64,000 nt of DNA, from positions 185,660,973-185,724,972 of the forward strand of contig NC_066582.1 of the NCBI RefSeq assembly GCF_024323335.1, written 5' to 3'. Shown piece after piece: positions 1 through 10,941 of the stretch; within the stretch, counting starts at the first letter, position 1, and each line of letters starts with the position of its first letter. The stretch comes from Lathyrus oleraceus. Lineage: Eukaryota > Streptophyta > Magnoliopsida > Fabales > Fabaceae. The notes below the pieces were generated by a model. It was not told the origin of the DNA. It saw nothing but the letters and a program-made list of their open reading frames with translations, and made no database searches. Made by a program: the position numbers and the translations under genes.

Positions 1-586
1 TTTCAGAACTCAGGGGTTTTAAGCGTGAAGCATTCATTGTTCCAGTATACTTCACTGCTGTATTTTTATGTGTGTCTTGTATTAGGTTTAACTTGTGAGC
101 CAAGCAATTATCACCTAGATGATTGCACTGGACTAGGGTGTTCATTGAGTTGTAAGTGTTGTGTCACTCTAAGCTTTTAAGCGTGAGTGCTGTGTATCTT
201 GATTAAAGCTGTTAAGCACAATCAAGAGTTGTTTGAAGTATAACTTCGTCATTAACTTTAATCCAATTAAAGGTTGTAATCACTGTGGTGATTGAGGGGG
301 AGTGAGTAGGAACTCTGATCTTAGTTTAAGATTGAAATTGCATTGGGTAGGTATTAAGTGATAGGATTAAACATTTGGTTTAAGGTCTGAATTAATACTA
401 CTAATAGTGGATTTCCTCCCTGGCTTGGTAGCCCCCAGACGTAGGTGTGTTTGTCACCGAACTGGGTAAACAATTCCTTGTGTTATTTACTGCACTTACA
501 TTTACCTGTTGTAAACATTCCTGTCTGCGCAGAATCGGATGTCATAACATCCTGTGTGACATCGATAGTCTGTTAACTAGAATTTC
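1..586 (+). repeat. LTR-like fragment (Ty1/copia type, 3' part)
   Basis: No coding capacity. The stretch around 410-480 (short G/C-rich island with a run of CCC followed by ACGTAGGTG and an 'ACTGGG' segment) has the look of the R/U5 part of plant Ty1/copia LTRs as I recall them, and a plausible LTR end (TTTCA) falls near 586. The element would begin left of the window. No partner LTR or target duplication is visible, so this is a family-style call only. Confidence 0.35.
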
Positions 587-944
587 AAAAATTCGTAACC
601 CTTGAAAAAGTGCAGAATTTCCTCTTAAAAAGAGCTCATAATGGATCTGACGCGTCAGAAAAAGCCCCAAAAAGGAGCCAATGCACGCATGATGACTTGC
701 ATCGCGCATGCGATGCAACCTTTATGTCACTATCACGGGCGCGATGCAGCGCATGATTATTCTAGTGGTTGCACGTTTTTGCTCCCTTTTTCACCTGAAT
801 TTTTACTAAGTCTAATTTCTTCACCCTTAGCTAGTTTTTTTTCTCATTCTTTGGTCTTTCTTCTTCATTTTAGCTCATGTTTCACTTGTTTTGATCCAAT
901 TATTCGACTAAATTCATGCAATAATAGATTGTCATCAACCTACT
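587..944. other. Unassigned intergenic stretch
   Basis: An open frame (641-946) exists but its translation has no recognisable domain. The DNA contains GCGC/ATGC-rich near-palindromes around 700-760 such as GCGCGATGCAGCGCATGA, similar in style to the palindromic clusters in nearby LTRs. I see no gene here. Confidence 0.4.
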
Positions 945-1510
945 GAAAAGCTATGATAATTTTTTTGTCTTTGTCAACCGATTGACTCCTTGTCCCAATT
1001 GATTGAGAGAGTAAAAAAGTCTTCCCTAAATGATTGGGACAACTTCTTAATGATACGTAATAGCTAGATATATTGTATTATCATTTATAACTTAATAATT
1101 GATTATTTCTTAGGCCATCAACCGATTGGAACATGTTGCCAATTGATTGACAAGTCAAAAAATGCATTAATAACTATTTCTTTTATGAGCCAATCTTTAG
1201 CCTACAAATAAATGTCCCTTTCCTCATTTCAAATCATCCATAATAGTGTTTCATTTCACACTTTTCACTCTCTCTCTAAAAATTTTCTTTGATTACTTTC
1301 GCACACTAAAAGTTTAGCAGAAGTGCTTTTTTCGAGAAAGTTCTTTTGTGAGTGAGGAAAAGTGTAATTTTGGAAGGGTAGATTTGTAAGTTCACCAAGG
1401 AACTTTTATTTATACATTGGTTGAACATTTTATCATATTAGGGATTATTTGGGTTACAAGCCAAACCCGTAAAAAACATTAGTTTGGGGATTGTGTGATT
1501 AAACCCTTGC
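945..1510 (+). repeat. Putative LTR, upstream part, with CAATTGATTG-like sites
   Basis: Several related sites resembling CAACCGATTG or CAATTGATTG occur between about 977 and 1152, followed by a T/C-rich leader-like stretch at 1255-1330. The Mutator-like element at 1520-3854 interrupts it, and the sequence resumes at 3864. Reading 945-1510 plus 3864-4530 as one LTR of about 1.2 kb is an inference from style; no second LTR copy is in the window. Confidence 0.35.
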
Positions 1511-1695
1511 TTAAATTAAGGGTTAATACATATTCTTCTCCTCCTACCATATGAGCGGTTTTTGAAAACCCCCCTTGTAATTCCCCCCCCCCCCCCCCCC
1601 CCCTAATATTTGAAGATTCATTTATTTTGACCCCTCATGAGACCTAGTCATCAGAATTTTTGACGTGACATTTTTTTTTAAATTGTAATTTTTAA

Positions 1696-2366
1696 GGGTT
1701 AAATATGTTTTTCGTCATATAAATATCCCAACATTCAATTTTAGTCTCTAAAAAATTTTCTTTCAAAGAATGGTCCTCCTAAAGTTTTCCGTCCACACTT
1801 TTGATCCCTGTCGTTTATTTCATCTAACGGAAGTTGGTGTGGCACGCCACGTCGTTTAAAGTGTTGACAACAAAAAAAATGCTTTAGATTGTTGGGGGAT
1901 TTTAATCCTCCCTAACACGGGTTTAGATTTCTTTAACTCTTCTTCTCTATTCACCATGTTGCTCAAACACATGTTCCTCCCTCTTCTTCCAACACCAAAC
2001 ATATCCTGAAAAGTAGCTATCAATAAGGACAAGACAACTTGTAGATAACATCCAATTCTACAAAGTAGAGAAATCATGTGCCAAATATTTCACAGATTAA
2101 ACCTCTCAAGCTTAGGCCTCAACCCAATAACATGTTATAGCCTATTAGCATAAGGAAACAATTCTCCCAAGTCAAAATCTGGTGCAACCTTTATTGGGTC
2201 TTTTATCATTGATATAAATTCTTCTTGTTCTTTGCATTTATCGCCATAGGCAGAGACATAAATTGTGAAAGAAATTTTTTAGAAGGATCATTCTTTGAAG
2301 GAAAATATTTGAGAGACTAAAATTAAATGTTAAGATATTTATAAGGACTTCAAACATATTTAACCC
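1696..2366. mobile_element. Small TIR element nested in the left arm of the Mutator-like element
   Basis: Inverted ends start GGGTTAAATATG (1696) and finish CATATTTAACCC (2366). The arms remain alignable for about 120 bp and share a CTTTCAAAGAATG segment. Flanks are 9-bp near-duplicates, AATTTTTAA (1687-1695) and CTTTTTTAA (2367-2375), matching at 7 of 9. The right arm of the host element keeps the uninterrupted version of this site near 3675-3725, which confirms the insertion. The element at 61497-63076 has the same ends, so both belong to one family. No coding sequence was found; the open frame at 1856-2077 on the minus strand is not recognisable. Confidence 0.75.
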
Positions 2367-2562
2367 CTTTTTTAATGACATGGAAAATTTAGTTTCTTTT
2401 TTTATTTTTTTATTTTTTTTAATCCAGGTTGACTTTTTTATTTTTATTTTTATAAATTTTGAAAATTTAAAACATAAAACAATCCAATTGTTTTATCAAA
2501 GGCATGATTCGAACACAAGTTCTCTCCCTTAAGGACAAGGTAGTTGAACTTTGGTTGTGATT

Positions 2563-2866
2563 AATAATTCTTTCAATTATATTTACATTCAACTTCATCA
2601 TCAACAATCCATCAATGTAACATTGAACACAATATCTAAATATGTTACTATCACTGTATCAAATCCAAAATCTTTTTTTCACTGCATTGACTTTGGTATC
2701 AACAACATTTGCTGTTATTGTTTACAATCTTGTTCATGTCATCACTTTCATCCATGCCATCTTGTTTTTATCAACAATAATGCTAACAGTAGACACAAAA
2801 TTGTTGGTGTTTTATGTGGTCTTGGAAGCTGTTTTAGTTTTTCGTTTTGCTTATTATTCAGGCTAA
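2563..2866 (+). other. Second internal segment of the Mutator-like element, origin unknown
   Basis: Lies between the left arm and the PPR fragment. The + strand reads through a hydrophobic stretch of about 60 residues (2642-2866) that could be a captured membrane-protein exon, but I do not recognise it. The call rests only on position inside a gene-capturing element and on hydrophobic composition. Confidence 0.25.
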
Positions 2867-3190
2867 GACGAGTAAAGAGTATCTAAGTTATTTTTTCTCA
2901 CACACATTATATCAAACACCTTATGTGCATATTCAAAATCACCACCACCACCACCATCTTTCACAAATATATCAATCAACTCACAATCAACACAAACATG
3001 AGAATCAAAGTAATATGTCTTCAAAACAAATTCAAACGAACTCAACTCAGTTTCAAAAAACATCGAATTCAAACACGCAAACTCTCAAATCGAAACAGTA
3101 AAGCAATACTCATTAGGAAAAATCCCATCTTGGAAAAGCAATTCAATAAACATTTGAAGGGCTTTGGAGAAATTTTGACTTTTATCAAGA
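2863..3190 (-). pseudogene. Captured PPR protein fragment (EMB2261/At3g49170-like)
   Basis: On the minus strand the translation runs through KALQMFIELLFQDGIFPNEY, then ACLNSMFFETELSSFEFVLK, then a SHVCVDCELIDIFVKD segment and EYAHKVFDIM. This is the repeating helix-turn-helix pattern of organelle RNA-binding pentatricopeptide repeat proteins. From memory it is closest in order and wording to the plastid PPR protein EMB2261. One in-frame stop interrupts it, and a run of Gly codons (the CACCAC repeat at 2939-2956 on the + strand) has expanded inside it. It covers only about two repeats and sits within a transposon, so it is a captured fragment and not a gene. The functional parent locus is not in the window. 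Confidence 0.7.
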
Positions 3191-3863
3191 AGTTTGCTTA
3201 GCTGAGAGTTGTTGTTCAGATGCATGCTTTGTGGAGTTGGGAGGTGTTGAAATTGTTGAAGTTTTGTTGTTTATGTGATGATGATTATGAAGAGTTTGAA
3301 TTTTTGTGATTGAGATGAGAAGGAAGAGAAGAGATAAGTTTATGATTGGGATTGATATTTCTCAAATTTCTACTCAGTTTTGATGCAGGATAAATATAAA
3401 TTATGGGTTTGTAGATGAAAGGCTTGATGAATATTTGATGAATATGAAGACCATGAAGGAAAAAGATGGATGTATGTAATAATAATATTTCATAGAATAG
3501 TAAAATAAAGTGACTAGACCAAACTAGCCCAATGTTTAAGTGTGTACCCTATGAGGTAGGGAACCTGTGTTTGAATCCGTAGTTTTGGATTGTTTTAACT
3601 TTTAAATTTTCAAAGTTTATATAAAAAAAAGTCAACCTAAATTAAAATTAAAAAAAAGAAGCCAACTAAGATTTCCATGTCATTACAAAAACTAAAATAA
3701 AAAAAAGCGTGTCATGTCAAAGATTCTGATGATTAGACTCATGAAGAGCAAAACAAAAAGGGGAATCTTCAAATATTAAGGAAAAAATCAAACTTTTTTT
3801 ATAGTTTTATTTCAAAAACCGCTTATATGGTGGGGGGAGAATATGTATTAACCCTTAAATTAA

Positions 3864-4530
3864 AGCTCAGTCCGTGATAAAAGCTTTCTTAGGTTTTTGG
3901 TCAGCCCGTGTAAAACTAAGTTAAGGTTAAGGCTTAGCTCGATATTAAAAGTTTAGTTAGGTTCGAGATTAGTCCGATATTAAAATCTCATTGTTATTGG
4001 TTAACCCGGTATAAAACCAATGTTTAAGGTTCCTGAGCTCAAACCCGGTGTTAAAAGCTTTCAAGATTTGCCTAGAAGCTTGAAGACTAAGCGCTCTAAG
4101 ACTCATGTGGAAAGGAGACTAACCGCTTCAATCCTCCGTTTGGAAGGAAGACTCACCGCTTCACTTCATAGTTTGATGTTTGGTTGGAAGCTAACCTTAA
4201 ACTTCATTTTTTCTTATATAAGGGAATTCGTGAGTATAACCTACTAAAAATTCTCAAGTTTATTGGATACTCTCAAGATCAATTCTTGGGGAGAGGAGTC
4301 TGTCTTTTTCTTTATTTGATCGAATCTCTATAACTTCCCGTGTTCTCTTTCCCTTAAACTCTTTAATTTCCTCACTTTACATTATGCATTTTATTTTCTG
4401 CTACTTAGTATTAAAACAACTTTCAAAATATTTTAAAACTCGAATTTTAATTTCAAAAGTTTTTCAAAACCAAGTTTGTCTGAAACACACACTTCACCTC
4501 CTCTTGTATGTGAAGTCACATGTCCAATAG
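3864..4530 (+). repeat. Putative LTR, downstream part, with TATA box near 4213
   Basis: Continues the sequence interrupted by the Mutator-like element. TATATAAGG at about 4213-4221 would serve as core promoter. The stretch ends near 4500 in a CACACACTTCACCTCCTCTTG-like tail, a style I associate with the 3' end of plant copia LTRs. At 4081-4170 a short motif, AGACTMACCGCTTCA, is tandemly repeated. No gene is supported; the open frame at 4020-4247 is incidental. Confidence 0.35.
3866..4063 (+). repeat. Degenerate tandem repeat, unit about 33 bp, six copies
   Basis: Each unit contains a variant of AGCCCGGTATTAAAA followed by a T-rich GTTTAGGTT-like spacer. Starts fall near 3868, 3902, 3935, 3971, 4004 and 4038. 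It lies immediately upstream of the TATA box at 4213 in the putative LTR. Confidence 0.55.
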
Positions 4531-5216
4531 ATCTTACCCTCCTTTATGTTCTCAGTGTGGGTCAACAGATTATCCAATTTGGATCTTAGAATAATGAGAG
4601 TAGTGGTGTTCTCAGGAAGCCAAAATCAATAGGAGGTTTCATACCGTTTAAGTACACAACTTCCACATAAGAATATTGATGTATTCTAAGATATTTTTAA
4701 CAACATTTGATCCCCATAATCCTATTTATACAAGTTTGGATTCATTATGAACCACACACAACTATTAGTACAATCACGAGCTTACGAAACTGTTGACAAA
4801 ATTTTAATAGTAGAAATTCAAACTATCAGATATTTCATAGCACTCTTAAATATCCAGTAAATGAACAAACTTTTCAAAAAGTCGGTGATTTTACCTTATA
4901 GATTTTTCAATATTTTAGAAAAATTTCAGTAATTCATGGTGTTTAAAAAAATGGTATATTTTTTCACCCACTAAGGACTTTTATATTACACTATGAGATA
5001 TTTACATACATATACCACAATTTTTATTTAAACTACATGATTTTTTTCCTAAGCTATTTTTAACATTATGAAAAATATTACGGAAAATTGAGCTGTGTAT
5101 GGTAATAGAGACTTATTAATGTAACGATTTATTTTACTCATCATGTTTTCATTTATTAATTTCTAAATTAATCATCTTTCTCTAATAAATATCATTTTAT
5201 TTAACTTTTAAATAAA
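4531..5216. other. A/T-rich stretch without recognisable features
   Basis: No open frame with recognisable content, no terminal repeats and no RNA gene seen. Confidence 0.5.
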
Positions 5217-5880
5217 AAAATTTACACCTAGAAGTGGACGTTAATAGGATTAAAAATCCCTCTTAAATTGTAAGAAGAAGCGCCAATTGAATTAAAACCT
5301 CCTCTATAATTTGTATGGAGCGTCAATAGAATTAAAACTCCCTCTTAAATTTAGAAGGGAACGTCAATTGAATTAAAATCCCATTTATAATTTATATGGG
5401 GTTCCAATAGGATTAAAACCCTCTCTTAAATTTGTATGAAGATGTCAATAGAATTTAAACCCATTCTATAATTTAAAAGGGAACGTCAATAGGATTACAA
5501 ATTCATCTTTCGATTTATTTAATTAATTATAATAATATTATTGTGATCATCTCTTCTTATTATGATGTCTGCAATATATGATATTATTTTGATCATATCT
5601 ATTTGGAAAAGAAAATTTTAAGAAGAGATCTATAGATAATCACCTCTATTTATATAAAATTGAAATGACAAAAAACTTTATAATATTATATAATATAATA
5701 ATATTAAATATTAATTAAATAAATCAATAAAAGAGGATTTTAATCCTGTCCCATTTAAAAGTATAGAGACTTTAATTCTATTAAACTCTCCATATAAATT
5801 TAAGTGGGAGCTTTAATCTTATTAAAGCCGTAATACAAATTATAGAGGGAATTTTAGTCTAATTTACACTCCTAAATTTA
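5217..5880. repeat. Foldback-like palindrome whose arms are tandem repeats
   Basis: The left arm (5239-5510) contains seven units of 40-42 bp, each starting with a variant of CGTCAAT followed by AGAATTAAAA and a CCCTCTTAAATTT core. Unit starts are 5239, 5281, 5321, 5362, 5402, 5443 and 5484. The same unit recurs inverted at about 5735-5870. Between them, TCGATTTATTTAATTAATTA (5513) is mirrored near 5705-5730. Arms made of subrepeats around a unique centre fit foldback-type DNA transposons. No target duplication could be defined. Confidence 0.6.
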
Positions 5881-6600
5881 ATATTATTGATGTCCCTTTT
5901 TCGTGTAAATTTTTGTTTGTTTGAAAATTAGGTGTATTTATGAAGAAAGAGTGTTAGTTTGAAAAATAATAGGTGAAAACAGTGTTATTATAGTAAAAGT
6001 TTCTCATTTAACACTTAATTAACTTTTATGTTCAACTAAAAGGATGAAAGGAAAAAAGAAAAAAGGAAAAAGTGAAGAATCGATGAAATTTATTTTTGTT
6101 GATGGACTAGTTAATGAAATTTATTGAGTACTCGTGCACAAGTTCGGATACATTGGCAAACTCCATTAAGTTTCATCTAAAGTTTGAAATGAGGTCACCA
6201 TTGAAGCATTATTAAAAGTTTGACATTGACATCATTAAAGCTTGAGTTATATCAACATTATAAACCATTAAAGTTTCAAATGATGTAATTATCATTGCAG
6301 CATTCAAAGGTTCAAATAATAGCAACCTTAATGGTTGATAGCAACTTCACTACTTAAATCACATACCTTTTTAAAAAATAAAATAACTTGTGCGTCTGAG
6401 ACACATATTAAAAAATAAAAAATAAAAAATTTGTATTAAAATAAAATAAAATTATAATTATTAATATATATTAAATTTAACACACAAATTTAAATAAATT
6501 TTTATTATATTTATCTTGTGTCTTTAGAACACACATTAACATTATTAAAAAATAATAATACCCCATCTATCTCACTTACTCAATCCCTAACTATAATAAT

Positions 6601-6733
<133 letters not shown>

Positions 6734-7646
6734 TTAGTTTATTTTCTCTTCCATTTTTCTATAAACAACAACTAATTGAAATTATTTTTTATTTTCTCAT
6801 ATAATATTTAAAAAAGACATGAGAATTTATTTATTTTAAAATAATTATAAAATATTAAATTTTGTTTATAAATCATAAAAAAATAGATAACATAATAGTG
6901 GTTTTATTCAATTATCAAATAGTTTTATTTCTGGGTGTGGGACAAGAGCCTCCCTTTCAATATATAACTTGTTTAATATTTTTAGCATTTTTTTTAATTG
7001 TGAAAAGTTAGTCAAAAGTTCAATAATATGTTTTTCTTTTAATTTTTTACCATCATAATTATTTTTGACTATATATTAAAAGAATTTGATACTGTAATCA
7101 ACATGTCTGACTACTACTAAATCAATTTTGTGTGTAGATTCCCTTAAATCACATTTTTAAATGTCAAGTATATGAGTCTGAATTAATATTATAACAAGTT
7201 TAACTTTTGTGGGACAGATTAATTTTGTGTTTGATAAATGTATAAAAAAATAGTAAACTAAAAATGATATTAGTTTAGTTAAGTAAAAGTAAGTTACGTA
7301 ATGATTCAGATATTTATAAATTATGATTTAAAAAAAATATATTTAAAAATTTGCAAATATTTAAATATTCAAAACAAATAATATCATTTTTTTTCCACAT
7401 ATATGTTACAAACGTGTCTAATAAGAATCTTATCCAAAATGAACTTAATTATTTTTAATAAATCTTTATATTATTTTTAATTTTTAATTTTTATTAAATT
7501 CATTTTACTTTATAAATAATAAAAAAAGTCCATTTTTGATCATTTTTTTAGAGTTTTTTATTTTTTATTTTTTTTATTTTTTATTTTTTATAAATGACTT
7601 CTTTAACACCAATTCAACTTTGCTGACTTAAAAGTTTTAAGAACAT

Positions 7647-7653
7647 CTATAAG
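7647..7653 (+). promoter_or_regulatory. TATA-like box of BAHD gene 1
   Basis: CTATAAG lies 64-70 bp before the ATG, a spacing that leaves a short 5' leader. The match to the plant consensus is partial and nothing else marks the promoter. Confidence 0.35.
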
Positions 7654-7716
7654 AATGGTCCTCTACCTACACTTGTTCACACAAGAAAGTAGAATTTCTC
7701 ATTCTTCAAATCAACC

Positions 7717-9042
7717 ATGTCTTCCATGAAACTCATATCAACCACTACAATTCAAGCTCCAACTCACATTAACACCAACATACCTCAAAAAATTCATTTA
7801 ACCCCATGGGATCTCTCATCTCTCCAACTTGAAATGAACCAAAAAGGACTTCTCTTTCATAATCCCCAAAACCCAAATGAAACATCAAACCAAATCCAAC
7901 ATCTCAAAAACTCACTTTCCTCAACTTTTGCTTTCTTCCCACCTCTCTCCGGTCGTCTCATCGTCGACGACGACAACAAAAACAAAACCTCATGTTTCAT
8001 CCTTTGCAACAACCTAGGTGCATTGTTTATCCATGCAATAGCTGAAAACATAAGTGTCTCCGACATTCTTAAACCAAACTATGTTCCTCCGATTGTTCAA
8101 TCTTTTTTTCCATTAAATAAAGCCAAAAACTATGAAGGCACATCAAAACCATTACTTGCTGTGCAAGTTACTGAGCTTGTTGATGGTATCTTCATTGGCT
8201 TCTCAATCAATCATGCTGTTGTGGACGGTAAGTCGTTTTGGCATTTCATCAATTCATGGTCCGAAATCTCACGTGGTTTCGATCAACCATCGAAACTCCC
8301 AACATTTAATCATTGGTTTCTCGATGACTCAATTGAAACTCCCATTAAATTTCCTTTTACAAAAGAGGATAACCTAAAAACTACTGAAACTGATGAAAAC
8401 TCTCTTCCACTTGAGAGGATTTTTCATTTTACAAAGGAGAAAATTGCGAAACTCAAATCAAAAGCTAATGAAGAGGCTAATACAAACAAAATATCTTCTC
8501 TACAAGCACTTTTAACTCATCTTTGGCGAAATGTGATTCGTTATCACAATATCGACCTTGAAGAAGAAATCATGTATTATTTAGTCATCGATGTTCGAGG
8601 GAGAGTTGTTCCGCCGTTGTCAAAGAATTACTTTGGAAATGCCTTGCAGGTTGGTGGTGTGAAAGTGAAAGCAAAGGAGCTATTTGTTGAAAGAGGGTTT
8701 GGAAAAGTTGCTTTTGAGATGAACAGGATGATACGTTCATATGGTGATGATACTTTGAAGAAAAACTATGAAAATTGGGTGAAAAATCCAAGCTTGTTTC
8801 AAGGAAGGCTTAGTAGTATTAAGGCTTTGGCAACTAGTAGTTCTCCAAGGTTTGATTTTTATGGTAATGATTTTGGTTGGGGGAGGCCTGTTGCTGTTAG
8901 AAGTGGGGGTGCAAATAAAAGTGATGGAACTATTACTATGTTTTGTGGGGAAGAAGAAGATAGGATTGATGTTGAAGTTTGTCTTTCTTATGATATTTTG
9001 GAAGCTATGGGAAATGATCCTCAATTCATAAATATCTTTTAA
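7717..9042 (+). CDS. BAHD (HXXXD-type) acyltransferase 1
   Basis: Single-exon frame of 441 codons, the usual length of plant BAHD enzymes, which transfer acyl groups from acyl-CoA to alcohols or amines in the cytosol. Both family signatures are intact. HAVVD at residues 166-170 supplies the catalytic His. DFGWG at 385-389 is the structural loop, followed by a [10 protein letters not shown] segment. YFGNA, another family hallmark, is also present. The N-terminus (STTTIQAP, then LTPWDLSSLQLE) resembles the subfamily annotated in Arabidopsis as 'uncharacterized acetyltransferase At3g50280-like', so donor and acceptor cannot be predicted. The ATG is followed by the conserved N-terminal strand. 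A paralogue of identical length lies at 59993 on the same strand, separated by the retrotransposon nest. Codons are undamaged, so it is probably functional. Confidence 0.93.
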   Translation: MSSMKLISTTTIQAPTHINTNIPQKIHLTPWDLSSLQLEMNQKGLLFHNPQNPNETSNQIQHLKNSLSSTFAFFPPLSGRLIVDDDNKNKTSCFILCNNLGALFIHAIAENISVSDILKPNYVPPIVQSFFPLNKAKNYEGTSKPLLAVQVTELVDGIFIGFSINHAVVDGKSFWHFINSWSEISRGFDQPSKLPTFNHWFLDDSIETPIKFPFTKEDNLKTTETDENSLPLERIFHFTKEKIAKLKSKANEEANTNKISSLQALLTHLWRNVIRYHNIDLEEEIMYYLVIDVRGRVVPPLSKNYFGNALQVGGVKVKAKELFVERGFGKVAFEMNRMIRSYGDDTLKKNYENWVKNPSLFQGRLSSIKALATSSSPRFDFYGNDFGWGRPVAVRSGGANKSDGTITMFCGEEEDRIDVEVCLSYDILEAMGNDPQFINIF

Positions 9043-9145
9043 TTTATTTATGTTATGTTATGAACTGTTATGTATTGTTAATTTGAGTTTTGAAAGAAAT
9101 CTAAGCACAAATTCTTGATACGCAAGATGTTGTTGGATTCTTAAG

Positions 9146-9151
9146 AATAAA
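9146..9151 (+). terminator. Poly(A) signal candidate for BAHD gene 1
   Basis: AATAAA about 105 bp after the stop codon, followed by a second AATAAAA at 9152. The position is normal for a plant 3' UTR. Confidence 0.5.
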
Positions 9152-9247
9152 AATAAAACTTTGGACTTTTTAGTTTGGGCTTTGTTAGTCTTTGTTAATC
9201 CTTATATTAATTGAATGGTTTTTAACGGTTTGATGTTAAATTTGGGA

Positions 9248-10121
9248 TTATGGTAGATCATTCTGTCAAGGTGATTGTCATAAGCATACAATCATGCTAG
9301 AAGTAGTAAGATCACAAGACTTATGGATTTAGCATGCATTTTTTTTATATTTTTATATTACAGATTCAAATAATGATATTAATGTACTAAATCAATCCAA
9401 CATGTTTAATGATATTTTGGAAGCACATAAATCTTTTGGTATCATTCTTATGGTTGATCATTTTGTTGAGGTGTTCATGATAATTCCAAAATCATGCTTG
9501 AAACAGTGAAATCACAAAACTTATGGATTTGACATGTATTTTTTGGTATTGTAGGTTCTAACAATGATATTAATGTACTAAATCAATCCAACGTGTTTAA
9601 TGATATTTTGGAAGGACAATACTTCCGGTATGCAATATACAATCAATGAGACTCCATATAATATATATATGCTATTATTTAGCTGATGGTATATATTGTG
9701 ATTGAGCTACATTTGTAAAGACCATTTCAATGCCGCAAGGAGAAAAGAGAAAACTATTTGCACAACATCAAAAACCAGCTAGAAAGATTCTGGAGTGGGC
9801 ATTTAGAGTGCTTCAATCTCGATTTGTAGTTATTTGTGGTCCAACGTGTCTTTAGCACATGGAAACCCTAAGCATATAATATATGATTGCATCATATTTC
9901 ACATGATATTTGAAGACGAACAACACAAATATGGAGGTGATTTTGATTACTCTTATGATAATATAGATAATAACATCTCAACAACTGAAACATTTAACAA
10001 TCCTCATCCGAATCTTGCAAAAAGACTACAAAGAAGAGTAAGTCTTCGTGAAAAACAAATTCATCATCAACTTCAAGGAGATTTAGTCAAGTATATTTGG
10101 AAACATTTTGGATATTGTTGA
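9248..10121 (+). pseudogene. PIF/Harbinger transposase C-terminal pseudogene with internal duplication
   Basis: Translation fragments match the DDE transposase of plant PIF/Harbinger elements (ALP1/HARBI1-like): IMLE...SQDLWI, NNDINVLNQSN, VFNDILEG, YYLADGIY, ATFVKTISMPQGEKRKLFAQ, ILEWAFRVLQSRF, then HIIYDCI and the C-terminal LQRR..REKQIHHQLQGDLV. It is broken by in-frame stops (TGG to TGA or TAG in the LWIWHA motif) and frameshifts. The segment from SQDLWI to NDILE occurs twice (9248-9422 and 9450-9616), a tandem duplication of about 170 bp. No matching terminal repeats were found, so this is a relic of a DNA transposon next to BAHD gene 1. Confidence 0.75.
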
Positions 10122-10290
10122 GATAATGTAATATAATCCAAGTTGTGTGTGGCACAAGTCCAAAAGTTAATTAGGTTTTAGAGTTTGTTATATTTGTTAC
10201 TTAGTAGTCAAGACACTTAGTTGTATATAAATAAATACTTTATAAATCAGTTTTGTAACACAATCATGATTCAATAATATCAGGTAAAAC
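10116..10290 (+). repeat. Possible truncated copia LTR start
   Basis: Begins TGTTGAGATAATGTAATATA and contains TATATAAATAAATAC at about 10223, a layout I associate with the U3/R part of short legume copia LTRs. It is cut off by the leader of the O1 element. No partner was found. Confidence 0.3.
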
Positions 10291-10941
10291 CAGGTAAAAA
10301 AAGAGATGTGTATGAATGCATGATTATGCCACAATCACAAACATGTTGGGTTTAAAGGTTCAACATCACGAGCATGGAGTTATATGGACATGGTGACAAC
10401 CATCCCACAGGGTATATATAGCTTTGGATGTCCCAAACAATAACCAGGTTCTAAAAAGATTTCCAGAGTCGTAAATCCATCTTTAGGATATTACCAGTTT
10501 AACGAATTGCTTGTAGACCAATAATATTATCAAGAGAACCTCGTTTGAGTGTAGTATTGTGTATCACCCAGACCAAGCCTACGCAGGAAAGGTCACCACA
10601 CTACATCCTAAAAGGCCGATAGGGGTTAAAGTGTTCTAAGGTCTCTCAAAATCTCGGACTCCCGGATCTAAAATAATAACGCCATTACGACTACTCGCAA
10701 GACATTAGTACCTCCAAAGGGGTCTCATCTGAGCGGGGTTCTCATGCCAACCTACCAAGGCCTAACACCAATAAGGTTAACATGACTATACCACCATCCT
10801 AACTTAACTGCACTCAAGTTCGGATAAGGGACTTATCTCACCACACAGAGATCACCAAATACCCACAAATAAAAATAACAAACAAAAAGCAATAATATAA
10901 ACACAGATAAACAAGCTAGGCTTAACCCACTTAGAGACGTG
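10291..10941 (-). mobile_element. Leader fragment of Ogre-like element O1 (minus strand)
   Basis: On the minus strand this follows the O1 primer-binding site, where the 5' leader of the element should be. It has no coding capacity and the element's body is absent, so O1 is truncated on this side. The exact left limit is unclear. Confidence 0.45.

Larger units (their letters stand above)
1520..3854. mobile_element. Mutator-like element (Pack-MULE type) with long TIRs
   Basis: The ends are exact inverted copies (GGGTTAATAC at 1520 and GTATTAACCC ending at 3854). They are flanked by a perfect 9-bp target duplication, TTAAATTAA, at 1511-1519 and 3855-3863. The inverted arms extend about 350 bp: 1520-1686 plus 2376-2560 on the left, about 3500-3854 on the right. 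Long TIRs plus a 9-bp duplication fit Mutator-like elements. No transposase is present. The interior holds a fragment of a PPR gene in reverse orientation and a second A/T-rich segment, so it looks like a non-autonomous gene-capturing element. Its left arm is split by the smaller element at 1696-2366. The left arm also has a run of 21 C (1583-1603) absent from the right arm. Confidence 0.85.

Noticed and set aside
641..946. 101-codon frame with hydrophobic Ser/Phe-rich end
   Set aside because: No recognisable domain, lies among LTR relics, and composition reflects T-rich DNA.
5217..5880. CRISPR-like regular spacing of the 41-bp repeats
   Set aside because: No unique spacers between repeats and a plant nuclear context; units are simply tandem and inverted.
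8991..9422. ATGATATTTTGGAAGC shared by the end of BAHD gene 1 and the Harbinger relic
   Set aside because: In the relic it encodes the NDILE part of transposase and in the gene it encodes YDILEA; a coincidence of similar codons, not a duplication.
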